Source: Curtobacterium sp. GC_Cur_3
GTDB taxonomy: Bacteria; Actinomycetota; Actinomycetes; Actinomycetales; Microbacteriaceae
NCBI RefSeq assembly: GCF_026544205.1
Contig: NZ_JALNUI010000002.1
Location: 124,001 to 188,000, forward strand
DNA: 64,000 nucleotides
Reading direction: 5' to 3'
Shown here piece by piece: positions 23,744 to 31,697 of the stretch. Positions within the stretch are counted from its first letter, which is position 1; every line of letters starts with the position of its first letter. The notes beneath the pieces are model-generated. The model was not told the origin of the DNA, ran no database searches, and saw nothing but the letters and a program-made list of their open reading frames with translations. The position numbers were made by a program, and so were the translations under genes.

Positions 23744-24920
23744 GGACACTCCTGTTCCTGGTGGTCGACTGGGGGATCGGCGTGGAGAGCTCCTGCAACG
23801 AGGCCGCGAGACCCCGCTGCAGCGCGAACTGCCCCGCACCGACGAGACCCGCGTCGGCACCGAGCGACGCGCGCTCGATCACGAGGTGCTGCGTCACGAG
23901 CGGGTGGCAGCTCTCGTAGAGCTGGCTCCGCACCGCGGCGACGAACGGGTCGAGGGTGGAGAGGATGCCGCCGAGGTAGACGGCGTCCGGGTTGAAGAAG
24001 TTCACGTTGGCGGCGAGCACCTCGCCGAGGTACCGACCGGCCAGGCGCACGGCCCTGGTGGCCTCGGGGTCGGCGTCCGACGCGAGCCGCACGACCTCGG
24101 CGGTCGAGGACACCGGCACCCCGGCCGCGCTGAGGATCCGCACGAGGGCGGCCCCGGACGCGACGGTCTCCAGGCACCCGGTGTTGCCGCACGAGCACGG
24201 GGTGTCCCCGGCCGCGTCGATGCGCACGTGCGTGATGTCGCCCGCGGCCCCGGTCGAGCCGCGGTAGAGCCGGCCGTCGATGACGATCCCGGCACCGATC
24301 GCCGAACCGGCCTTGATCGTGATCGCCTGCCGGCGCGACGACGGCTGCACGGTCTGCTCGCCCGCGGCCATGCAGTTCGCGTCGTTGTCGACGGCCGCGG
24401 GGACGCCGAAGTGCTCCTCGAGCCACGCCGCCACGGGGAAGCCGTTCCACCCGGGCATGCGGCTGGGCAGGTCGACCACCCCGGCCTCGACGTCGACCGG
24501 ACCGGGCAGGCTCAGCCCGACACCGCGCAGGCCCTCCGCGCCACGGGTCGCGATGAGCGAGTCCAGCAGCTCCGCCAGCCGGGCCAGCCCGGCGGTCGGA
24601 CCGTCGGAGAGCGCGAACGGGACGTTCGAGACGGACTCGAGCGAGCCTCCCGCCAGGACGATGCCGACCCGCGCGTGTCCGCCACCGACGTCCGCGGCGA
24701 CCGCGTACTCGTCCACCCCGCCGATCCGGAGCACCTTGCGGGGGCGACCGCCCGTCGAGACGTCGGTGCCCTCCTCGGCGAGGATCCCGTGGTCGAGCAG
24801 CTGGGCGACGACGTGCGAGACGGTCGACGGCGCGGCCCCGAGGAGCTGCGCGATCTCGGTGCGGCTCGACGCCTGCCCCGATGCGACGAGTTCCAGCACC
24901 CGCGAACTGAGGTCCGGCAC
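23736..24920 (-). CDS. ROK family transcriptional repressor
   Basis: The 394-residue regulator has an N-terminal winged helix (residues about 3-60, SSRTEIAQLLGAAPSTVSHV) fused to a ROK sugar-binding domain. ADVGGGHARVGIVL replaces the canonical DxGGT loop, so ATP binding is probably weak, while CSCGNTGCLE keeps the zinc site. GTG 24920 with GGAGAAA upstream is favoured; TTG 24932 is a second choice. It heads the M81-CutC operon and is divergent from the ABC importer, so it likely represses both through the region 24921-25137. Confidence 0.87.
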   Translation of the reverse strand: MPDLSSRVLELVASGQASSRTEIAQLLGAAPSTVSHVVAQLLDHGILAEEGTDVSTGGRPRKVLRIGGVDEYAVAADVGGGHARVGIVLAGGSLESVSNVPFALSDGPTAGLARLAELLDSLIATRGAEGLRGVGLSLPGPVDVEAGVVDLPSRMPGWNGFPVAAWLEEHFGVPAAVDNDANCMAAGEQTVQPSSRRQAITIKAGSAIGAGIVIDGRLYRGSTGAAGDITHVRIDAAGDTPCSCGNTGCLETVASGAALVRILSAAGVPVSSTAEVVRLASDADPEATRAVRLAGRYLGEVLAANVNFFNPDAVYLGGILSTLDPFVAAVRSQLYESCHPLVTQHLVIERASLGADAGLVGAGQFALQRGLAASLQELSTPIPQSTTRNRSVRV

Positions 24921-25137
24921 GACTTTCTCCAATCCGGCACGAAGACCAGCACATGGGCCGAAGACGGCCAGGAAACTGCCGTCGTTCCGGGAGCCTAGCC
25001 GCCTCGTCGAGACCGGAGCCCTTTCGCCCGTTCCGCAGAAACGAAGTATTTACACGAGAACGTTTGTTTTTCCAACGGCTTTTGCCATTGACTGTGCCCC
25101 ACCCCGACCACCAGAACCACTCGCACTAGGAGTCCGC
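24921..25137. promoter_or_regulatory. divergent control region of M81 and ABC importer genes
   Basis: This 217-base divergent region has an unusually AT-rich core near 25036-25090. It contains AAACG (25039-25043) and CGTTT (25061-25065) as an inverted repeat with 17-base spacing. On the minus strand TTGGAA, 17 bases, TAAATA is a possible promoter. An AT-rich palindromic core fits ROK repressors such as NagC and Mlc. The exact elements are uncertain. Confidence 0.4.
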
Positions 25138-26934
25138 ATGACCAAGCCCCGTCGCTGGGCCCTCCTCACCGGAGCCGCGCTCGCGGTGAGCGCACTGCTC
25201 GCCGGGTGTTCCGGAGGCGGTTCCGCCACCACGAACGCGAAGTCCGACGCAATCAACTACGCGCTGCCGGCGAACTTCACGCCGAACTGGATCCTGCCGA
25301 TCGGCACCGCCGCGCACCTCAACACGAACAACGGCTCCATCGCGCAGTCCCTGTACGAGCCCCTGGTGGCGTACGACGGCTCCACCGGCAAGATCGCCTG
25401 GAACAAGCAGGGCTCGATCGCCACCGCCGCCGACTTCGCGAGCGACGGCACGAGCGTCACGGTGACCCTGGGCGACCGCACGTGGTCGGACGGCAAGCCG
25501 ATCACCAGCCGCGACGTCGAGTTCTGGTACAACCTCATCAAGGCCGACAAGGCGCAGTGGGGCTCCTACTCCGAGGGCAAGGTCCCGGACAACTGGACGT
25601 CCTTCAAGACCGTCGACGACACCCACTTCACGATCACGTTCGACAAGGCCTACAACTCCGACTGGATGCTCGCCAACCAGCTCAGCCTGGTCGTCCCGCT
25701 CCCGCAGCACGCCTGGGACAAGACCGGCGCCGACGCGAAGGTGACCGACGCCGACGAGACCCCCGCCGGCGCCAAGCAGGTGTGGAAGTACATCAACACC
25801 GCTGCCGGCAAGATCGCCGACTACGACTCCGACCCGCTGTGGAAGACCATCTCCGGCCCGTACGGCGTCAAGTCGTTCACCACGGCCGGCAAGGTCCAGC
25901 TCGTCGCCAACACGAAGTACGACGGCGGCCAGAAGGCCCAGATCAAGACGGTCAACCTGCTGCCGTTCACGACGTCGGACGCCGAGACGAACGCGGTCCG
26001 CTCCGGCGAGGTCGACTACGGCTACATCCAGGCCACGGACATGGACCAGAAGGACTCGTTCACGGGCAAGGGCTACGACGTCAAGCCGTGGACCGGCTGG
26101 GCGATCACGTACATGCCGTACAACTTCAACAACCCGACCATGGGCGCCGTCTTCAAGCAGCTCTACGCCCGCCAGGCCGTGCAGATGTCGGTCGACCAGG
26201 CCAGCCTGTCGAAGGTCGTCTTCAACGGCACCGCGACTCCGACCTACGGCCCGGTCCCGCAGGCGCAGGCATCGGACTACGTCTCCGAGGCGCAGAAGGA
26301 CAACCCGTACCCGTTCAGCACGAAGAAGGCCGCGGCACTGCTCACGAGCCACGGCTGGACGAAGCAGGGCGGCACGATGGTCTGCACTGACCCGGGCAGC
26401 GGCGACAGCCAGTGCGGCGAGGGCGTCGCGAAGGGCACGAAGTTCACGATGCAGGTGCTGTCGCAGTCCGGCTCGTCCGTGACCGACAACATGATGAGCG
26501 CGATCCAGTCCTCGCTCGCCAAGACCGGCATCGGCTTCACCATCAAGACCGCGCCGGTGTCGAGCGTCCTCTCGCAGACCCCGACGTGCACCAGCGACGA
26601 GGACAGCTGCAAGTGGGACCTGTCCTTCTTCGGCACCGCCGGCAGCTGGTACTTCCCGGCGTACCCGACCGGTGAGGCGCTGTTCTCCACCGGCGGCTCG
26701 GCGAACTTCGGCAGCTACTCCAACAAGTCCGTCGACGACCTGGTCAGCGCGACCACGACCTCGACCGACTCGGCCGCGGTGCAGGACTACAGCGAAGCGG
26801 TCGCCAAGGACCTGCCGGTGATCTGGCTGCCGAGCCCGGACTACCAGATCTCGGTCGTCAAGAGCGGTCTCACCGGGTTCCAGCAGGACTCGCTGGCCAA
26901 CTTCCACCCGTCCCAGTGGAAGTGGAGCAAGTAG
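25138..26934 (+). CDS. ABC importer, peptide-binding lipoprotein (family 5)
   Basis: The 598-residue protein has a lipoprotein signal (KPRRWALLTGAALAVSALLAGCS, cut before Cys24) and the SBP_bac_5 fold: IAQSLYEPLVAYDG, WSDGKPITSRDVEFWYN, and a long two-lobed body. These proteins bind di/oligopeptides, nickel chelates or glycosides outside the membrane. ATG 25138 follows CTAGGAG. It is first of an operon with two permeases, a double ATPase and a ROK kinase. The kinase suggests a ligand with a sugar part, such as a muropeptide or glycoconjugate, but this is inference. Confidence 0.92.
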   Translation: MTKPRRWALLTGAALAVSALLAGCSGGGSATTNAKSDAINYALPANFTPNWILPIGTAAHLNTNNGSIAQSLYEPLVAYDGSTGKIAWNKQGSIATAADFASDGTSVTVTLGDRTWSDGKPITSRDVEFWYNLIKADKAQWGSYSEGKVPDNWTSFKTVDDTHFTITFDKAYNSDWMLANQLSLVVPLPQHAWDKTGADAKVTDADETPAGAKQVWKYINTAAGKIADYDSDPLWKTISGPYGVKSFTTAGKVQLVANTKYDGGQKAQIKTVNLLPFTTSDAETNAVRSGEVDYGYIQATDMDQKDSFTGKGYDVKPWTGWAITYMPYNFNNPTMGAVFKQLYARQAVQMSVDQASLSKVVFNGTATPTYGPVPQAQASDYVSEAQKDNPYPFSTKKAAALLTSHGWTKQGGTMVCTDPGSGDSQCGEGVAKGTKFTMQVLSQSGSSVTDNMMSAIQSSLAKTGIGFTIKTAPVSSVLSQTPTCTSDEDSCKWDLSFFGTAGSWYFPAYPTGEALFSTGGSANFGSYSNKSVDDLVSATTTSTDSAAVQDYSEAVAKDLPVIWLPSPDYQISVVKSGLTGFQQDSLANFHPSQWKWSK

Positions 26935-26957
26935 GTCGCTGACGCGACCATCGGCCT

Positions 26958-26994
26958 GGAGGCGCGGTGCGGGTCCGACCCGCACCGCGCCTCC
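26958..26994 (+). terminator. intercistronic hairpin after binding-protein gene
   Basis: Seventeen-base arms (GGAGGCGCGGTGCGGGT and complement) pair perfectly around CCG. It lies 24 bases after the binding-protein stop and 38 bases before the first permease. A hairpin here commonly stabilises the binding-protein mRNA and lowers permease expression. The GGAGGC/GCCTCC start relates it to Family A. Confidence 0.7.
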
Positions 26995-27032
26995 GTCCCG
27001 GCTCACGAACGCCACTCACCAACGGAAGCCGC

Positions 27033-27992
27033 ATGACCACAGTCCTCTACCTCACCCGGCGGGTGCTCCAAGCCCTCGTGGTGATCCTCATCGTCACGAT
27101 CGTCGTGTTCTGCCTGCTGCACGCCCTGCCCGGCGGTCCCGCCCGCGGCGTCCTCGGCGTCTCCGCGACGCCGGTGCAGATCGCGGCGTTCAACCAGGCG
27201 CAGGGCCTCGACCAGCCGCTGCCCGTGCAGTACGTCCGGTTCCTCGGACGCCTGCTCACCGGGGACCTCGGCACGTCGTACACGCTCAACGAACCGGTCT
27301 CGCAGCTCATCACGGAGCGGCTCCCGAAGACCCTCGTGCTGACCGGCCTGTCCGCGGTCCTCGGGCTCGTCGTCGCGATCCCGATCGGGATGTGGCAGGC
27401 CGCCCGCCGCAACGGTGCGGTGGACTACACGGTCACGGCGCTCGCCTTCGTCTTCTACTCGACGCCGGCGTTCTTCCTCGGCCTCGTGCTCATCGTCGTG
27501 TTCAGCCAGCAGCTGCCGTGGCTGCCGTCCCAGGCGCCGAGCGGCACCACCCTCGCCGAGGTCTTCCAGGACCCGGCCGGTCTCGTGCTCCCGGTGCTGA
27601 CCGGTGCGCTCGCGATGATCGCCGTGTTCAGCCGGTACATGCGGGCCTCGACGCTGGAGAACCTGCAGGAGGACTACGTCCGCACCGCCCGAGCCGGCGG
27701 GGCCTCCACCGCGACCATCCTGCGGCGGCACGTGTTCCGGAACTCGCTGACGCCCGTCGTCGCGATGCTCGGGTACTACCTGCCCGTGCTGTTCGGCGGT
27801 GCGCTCGTCACCGAGCAGCTGTTCAACTACCCCGGCATGGGCCTGCTCTTCTGGAACGCCGCGCAGTCCTCGGACTACCCGACGCTGCTCGGCTGCGTCC
27901 TCGTCATCTCGATCGCGACGGTGATCGGCACGCTCCTCGCCGACGTCGCACAGTCCTTGATCGACCCCCGTGTGAAGGCGGACCGCGCATGA
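27033..27992 (+). CDS. ABC importer permease (DppB-like)
   Basis: The 319-residue permease has six membrane segments. LYLTRRVLQALVVILIVTIV is the typical DppB first helix, and DYVRTARAGGASTATILRRH is the EAA loop that contacts the ATPase. FNYPGMGLLFWNAAQSSDYP is the conserved C-terminal part. It forms the channel with the second permease encoded next. Confidence 0.93.
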   Translation: MTTVLYLTRRVLQALVVILIVTIVVFCLLHALPGGPARGVLGVSATPVQIAAFNQAQGLDQPLPVQYVRFLGRLLTGDLGTSYTLNEPVSQLITERLPKTLVLTGLSAVLGLVVAIPIGMWQAARRNGAVDYTVTALAFVFYSTPAFFLGLVLIVVFSQQLPWLPSQAPSGTTLAEVFQDPAGLVLPVLTGALAMIAVFSRYMRASTLENLQEDYVRTARAGGASTATILRRHVFRNSLTPVVAMLGYYLPVLFGGALVTEQLFNYPGMGLLFWNAAQSSDYPTLLGCVLVISIATVIGTLLADVAQSLIDPRVKADRA

Positions 27993-28051
27993 CCGACACG
28001 TCCTCGATCGACCAGCACCGTCCGGCAGCAGTGATGGGAGTCCGCGCATGA
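27989..28051 (+). CDS. possible 20-residue coupling ORF between permeases
   Basis: ATG 27989 overlaps the stop of the first permease (ATGA) and the 20-codon frame ends with a TGA that overlaps the ATG of the second permease. The start and end share the same GCGCATGAC context, which suggests a small duplication of the start region. Translation could couple the two permease genes. It may have no product of its own. Confidence 0.35.
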   Translation: MTDTSSIDQHRPAAVMGVRA

Positions 28052-28944
28052 CCCAACTCGCCCCGTCAGCCCCTGGCGCCCCGCTCATCGAGCCGGTCGC
28101 CGCGACCGGGTTCCGCCTGGCCGCCCGCCGGTTCTCGCACAACACACTCGCGGTCATCGGCCTCGTCGTGATCGTCGTCATCGTGCTGTTCTGCTTCGTC
28201 GGCCCCTTCCTGTACCCGACCGACCAGACGCACACGCTCCTCGAGCAGGCCAACCAGCGCCCGAGCGGCTCACACTGGCTCGGCACCGACGCCGTCGGGC
28301 ACGACGTCCTCGGCCGCCTGATGTACGGCGGCAAGGTCTCGCTCCTCGTCGGCATCGCCGCCGGGGTCCTGGCGACCGTCGTCGGCACGCTGTGGGGCTC
28401 GATCGCCGGGTACGTCGGCGGCTGGGTCGACGCCGTGATGATGCGCATCGTCGACGCCGGCATCGCGATCCCCGCGCTGTTCATCCTGCTCGTCATCTCC
28501 GCGATCACCACGCCAGGGGTCCCCGGGCTCATCCTGATCCTCGGCCTGGTGTCCTGGCTGGTGCCGTCCCGCCTGATCCGCGCCGAGACCCTGACGCTGA
28601 AGAACCGCGACTACGTCCTCACCCTGCGCGCGATCGGCGGCTCCCACGCCCGCGCGATCGGCAAGCACCTGCTGCCGAACTCGGTGTCCACGATCGTGGT
28701 CGCCGCGACGTTCCAGGTCGCCGACGCGATCCTCCTCGTCGCCTACGTCTCGTACCTCGGCCTGGGTGTCCAGCCGCCCGCGACGGACTGGGGCGGCATG
28801 CTCTCGGCGGGACTCACCGCCGCCTACTCGGGACGCTGGTGGCTGATCGTGCCGCCGGGTCTCGCCGTGATCCTCGTCGTCTGCGCGTTCAACGCGGTGG
28901 GCGACGGACTGCGGGACGCCTTCGACGTGCGGGGCCGCGGATGA
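28048..28944 (+). CDS. ABC importer permease (DppC-like)
   Basis: The 298-residue permease shows the DppC pattern: a cytoplasmic N-terminus, a first helix (LAVIGLVVIVVIVLFCFVG), the loop HWLGTDAVGHDVLGRLMYGG, and the EAA loop NRDYVLTLRAIGGSHARAIG. Its last codons overlap the ATPase start (ATGA). A GGGAG site lies within the short overlapping frame upstream. Confidence 0.93.
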   Translation: MTQLAPSAPGAPLIEPVAATGFRLAARRFSHNTLAVIGLVVIVVIVLFCFVGPFLYPTDQTHTLLEQANQRPSGSHWLGTDAVGHDVLGRLMYGGKVSLLVGIAAGVLATVVGTLWGSIAGYVGGWVDAVMMRIVDAGIAIPALFILLVISAITTPGVPGLILILGLVSWLVPSRLIRAETLTLKNRDYVLTLRAIGGSHARAIGKHLLPNSVSTIVVAATFQVADAILLVAYVSYLGLGVQPPATDWGGMLSAGLTAAYSGRWWLIVPPGLAVILVVCAFNAVGDGLRDAFDVRGRG

Positions 28945-30644
28945 CCGCCGACCAGATCCTCCGGATGACCGACCTCGGGGTCACCTTCAGCACCGAGTCC
29001 GGCACGGTCGACGCCGTCCGCGGTGTCTCGCTCACCGTCGCCCCCGGCGAGACGCTCGCGCTCGTCGGCGAGTCCGGCTCGGGCAAGTCCACGGTGGCGC
29101 TCGCCGCGATGGGCCTGCTCTCCGGCAACGCCACGGCCACGGGCAGCGCCGTCGTCGCCGGCCACGAGGTCGTCGGCGCCGCCGAACCCGCCCTGCGCGG
29201 GCTGCGGGGACAGACCGTCTCGATGGTCTTCCAGGAGCCCGCGACCGCGCTCGACCCCCTCACCCGGGTCGGCGCGCAGATCGCCGAGGTCGTCCGCAAC
29301 CACCGCTCGGTCTCCGCGTCCGAAGCCGCGGCAGCAGCCGTCGACCTGCTCGACCGCGTCGGCATCCCCGACCCGGCCGAGCGCGCGAAGGCGTTCCCGT
29401 TCCAGCTCTCCGGCGGGCAGCGCCAGCGCGTCGTCATCGCCATGGCCATCGCGAACAGCCCCGCGCTGCTCATCGCCGACGAGCCCACGACCGCACTCGA
29501 CGTCACGGTGCAGGCCGAGATCCTCGAGCTGCTCCGCGCGCTCGCCGTCGACAGCGGCACCGGCGTGCTGCTCGTCACCCACAACATGGGCGTCGTCGCC
29601 GACTTCGCCGACCGGGTCGCCGTGATGCTCCAGGGCGAGATCGTCGAGACCGGCAGCGTCGAGGACGTCCTGCTCCGCCCGCAGCACGAGTACACGAAGC
29701 GCCTGCTCGCCGCGGTGCCGCGGCTCGACACCGCCGAGTCCGTGGCCGCGCGCGACCGTGCGGTGGCTCCCGTCGCGCCCGTGGTGGCGTCCGACCCGGA
29801 CGGGAGGCCCGACACGGCTCCGGTGGTCGACCTGCGGGACGTCTCGGTGACGTTCGGGCGCGGGGCACGGGCGGTCCACGCGCTGAGCGGGATCGACATC
29901 GCCGTGCACGCGGGTGAGACCGTCGGCCTGGTCGGCGAGTCCGGCTCGGGCAAGTCCACGGCGGCGCGCGTCGCGCTCGGGCTGATCCGACCGACCGGCG
30001 GTTCCGTGCACCTCTTCGGGCAGGACCTCCGCCGGATCCCGCGTCGCGACCGACAGTCGCTGCGGTCGGGCATCGGCGTCGTGCTGCAGGACCCCGTGGC
30101 CTCGCTCGACGCCCGGATGTCCGTGGCCGAGTGCATCGCCGAACCGCTCGCCGTGCACCGCCGGGGGACCTCCTCCGCGGACCGGCGGAAGCGCGTGGAC
30201 GAGGTGCTCGACGCCGTGCGGCTGCCCCGGGCGCTGGCGTCCCGTGCGCCGCGCGAGCTCTCCGGTGGGCAGCGGCAGCGCGTCAGCCTGGCGCGGGCCC
30301 TGGTGCTCGAGCCCCGGCTGCTCGTCGCCGACGAACCCACCTCGGCGCTCGACGTCAGCGTGCAGGAGGCCGTGCTCGACGTCCTCACCGAGCTGCAGGC
30401 CGAGTTCGGGTTCGCGTGTCTTTTCGTCTCGCACGACCTCGCCGTCGTGCAGCACTTCGCCGAGCGGGTCGTCGTGATGCGCCGCGGTGTCGTCGAGGAG
30501 CAGGGCACCACCGGTACGACGCTGCTGCACCCGACGACCGACTACACCAGGCGGTTGCTCGCGGCCGTCCCCGTGCCGGACCCCGTGCTGCAACGGCAGC
30601 GTCGGGCCGAGCGGCTCGCCACCCTCGCGGCGGTGACCTCGTGA
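28941..30644 (+). CDS. ABC importer, fused double ATPase (DppD-DppF)
   Basis: The 567-residue protein carries two complete ATPase domains. Each has a Walker A GESGSGKST (Lys49 and Lys338), a signature LSGGQRQRV, and a Walker B (LLIADEPT, LLVADEPT). Most dipeptide importers encode these as two proteins; fusions are common in actinobacteria. The linker at about residues 270-295 is Ala/Pro/Val-rich. It energises the two permeases and overlaps the ROK kinase gene (GTGA). Confidence 0.94.
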   Translation: MTADQILRMTDLGVTFSTESGTVDAVRGVSLTVAPGETLALVGESGSGKSTVALAAMGLLSGNATATGSAVVAGHEVVGAAEPALRGLRGQTVSMVFQEPATALDPLTRVGAQIAEVVRNHRSVSASEAAAAAVDLLDRVGIPDPAERAKAFPFQLSGGQRQRVVIAMAIANSPALLIADEPTTALDVTVQAEILELLRALAVDSGTGVLLVTHNMGVVADFADRVAVMLQGEIVETGSVEDVLLRPQHEYTKRLLAAVPRLDTAESVAARDRAVAPVAPVVASDPDGRPDTAPVVDLRDVSVTFGRGARAVHALSGIDIAVHAGETVGLVGESGSGKSTAARVALGLIRPTGGSVHLFGQDLRRIPRRDRQSLRSGIGVVLQDPVASLDARMSVAECIAEPLAVHRRGTSSADRRKRVDEVLDAVRLPRALASRAPRELSGGQRQRVSLARALVLEPRLLVADEPTSALDVSVQEAVLDVLTELQAEFGFACLFVSHDLAVVQHFAERVVVMRRGVVEEQGTTGTTLLHPTTDYTRRLLAAVPVPDPVLQRQRRAERLATLAAVTS

Positions 30645-31561
30645 CCCCGGTGCTCGCCGGCATCGACGTCGGTGGGACGAACACCAAGGTGGTCCTGGCG
30701 ACCACCGAGCTCGAGGTGATCGACCGACGCGACCTGCCGACCCCCGCGCACGCGGGCGGCGGGGCGATCGTGGACGCGGCGCTCGGGGTGGTGACGGACC
30801 TGCTCGAGACGCACCGAGCCTCCTTGGCGGGTGTCGGGGTGGGCGCGGCCGGCGTGGTCGACGCGACCACCGGCACCGTGCTCGTCACCGGCAACTCGTT
30901 CACCGGGTGGGCCGGGCACGGCGTGACCGCGCACGTGTCCGAGCGGCTCGGTGTCCCCGCGACGCTCGACAACGACGTGAACGCGTTCCTGCTCGGCGAG
31001 GTCGCTGCCGGCGCCGTCGTGGGGGAGCGTGACGTGCTCGGGATGACCCTCGGGACCGGTGTCGGCGGGGCACTCGTGCTCGGCGGTTCGCTGTTCGCCG
31101 GACCCCGCGGAGCCGCGGGGGAGATCGGCCACGTGCCGGGCTTCGGCGACGGACTCTGCACCTGCGGGCAGCACGGGCACCTCGAGACGATCGCGGCGGC
31201 GCGGGGCATGGCCGCCCGCTACGAGGCCGCGACCGGACGACGCCTGCCGGTGCACACGATCGCCGACGCCGCACGGGCCGGGGACCCGGACGCGGCCGAG
31301 GTCTTCCGGACCGCCGGGTGGGGGATCGCCCGGGGCATCCTGCTCACGGCGGGGATCCTCGACGTGACGACGGTCGTCATCGGGGGCGGGGTCGCCCGGG
31401 CCTGGGACCTGCTGTCCCCGGCGATCGAGGCGGCCATCGCTGCCGAGCCGCCCGTCAGCGGGGCGTCGATCCGGGTCGAGCCGTCGACGCTCGGCTCCGA
31501 CGCGGTCGCCCTCGGGGCGGCGGCGCAGGTGCGGGCGCGGGTGCTGGCGGCGGTCGCGTAG
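30641..31561 (+). CDS. ROK family sugar kinase
   Basis: The 306-residue protein has the phosphate loop GIDVGGTNTK, catalytic LDNDVNAF and second ATP loop LGTGVGGALV. The zinc motif is CTCGQHGHLE, with His in place of the third Cys, as in some glucokinases and N-acylmannosamine kinases. It probably phosphorylates a sugar released from the imported compound. GTG 30641 overlaps the ATPase stop. It is the last gene of the importer operon and a paralogue of the kinase at 2434-3357. Confidence 0.87.
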   Translation: MTPVLAGIDVGGTNTKVVLATTELEVIDRRDLPTPAHAGGGAIVDAALGVVTDLLETHRASLAGVGVGAAGVVDATTGTVLVTGNSFTGWAGHGVTAHVSERLGVPATLDNDVNAFLLGEVAAGAVVGERDVLGMTLGTGVGGALVLGGSLFAGPRGAAGEIGHVPGFGDGLCTCGQHGHLETIAAARGMAARYEAATGRRLPVHTIADAARAGDPDAAEVFRTAGWGIARGILLTAGILDVTTVVIGGGVARAWDLLSPAIEAAIAAEPPVSGASIRVEPSTLGSDAVALGAAAQVRARVLAAVA

Positions 31562-31610
31562 GCGCGCGGGCCGGCCGGCCGCCCGGCCGCTCGCCGGCTT
31601 GCACGCCCGA

Positions 31611-31682
31611 GCCGAGTCTCGGCGTCCCGGACACCACTCGCGGCCGGCGTCGCGAGTGCTGTCCGCCGAGACGAGACTCGGC
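31611..31682. repeat. compound palindrome (Family C)
   Basis: GCCGAGTCTCGGCG (31611-31624) and CGCCGAGACGAGACTCGGC (31664-31682) form outer arms, each itself partly palindromic. CACTCGCG and CGCGAGTG form an inner stem around GCCGGCGT. It lies between the convergent ROK kinase and Ser/Thr kinase genes and may terminate both. The GC-only run before it (31569-31599) shows no gene. Confidence 0.65.
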
Positions 31683-31697
31683 GGGGCCTGCCGGCGG

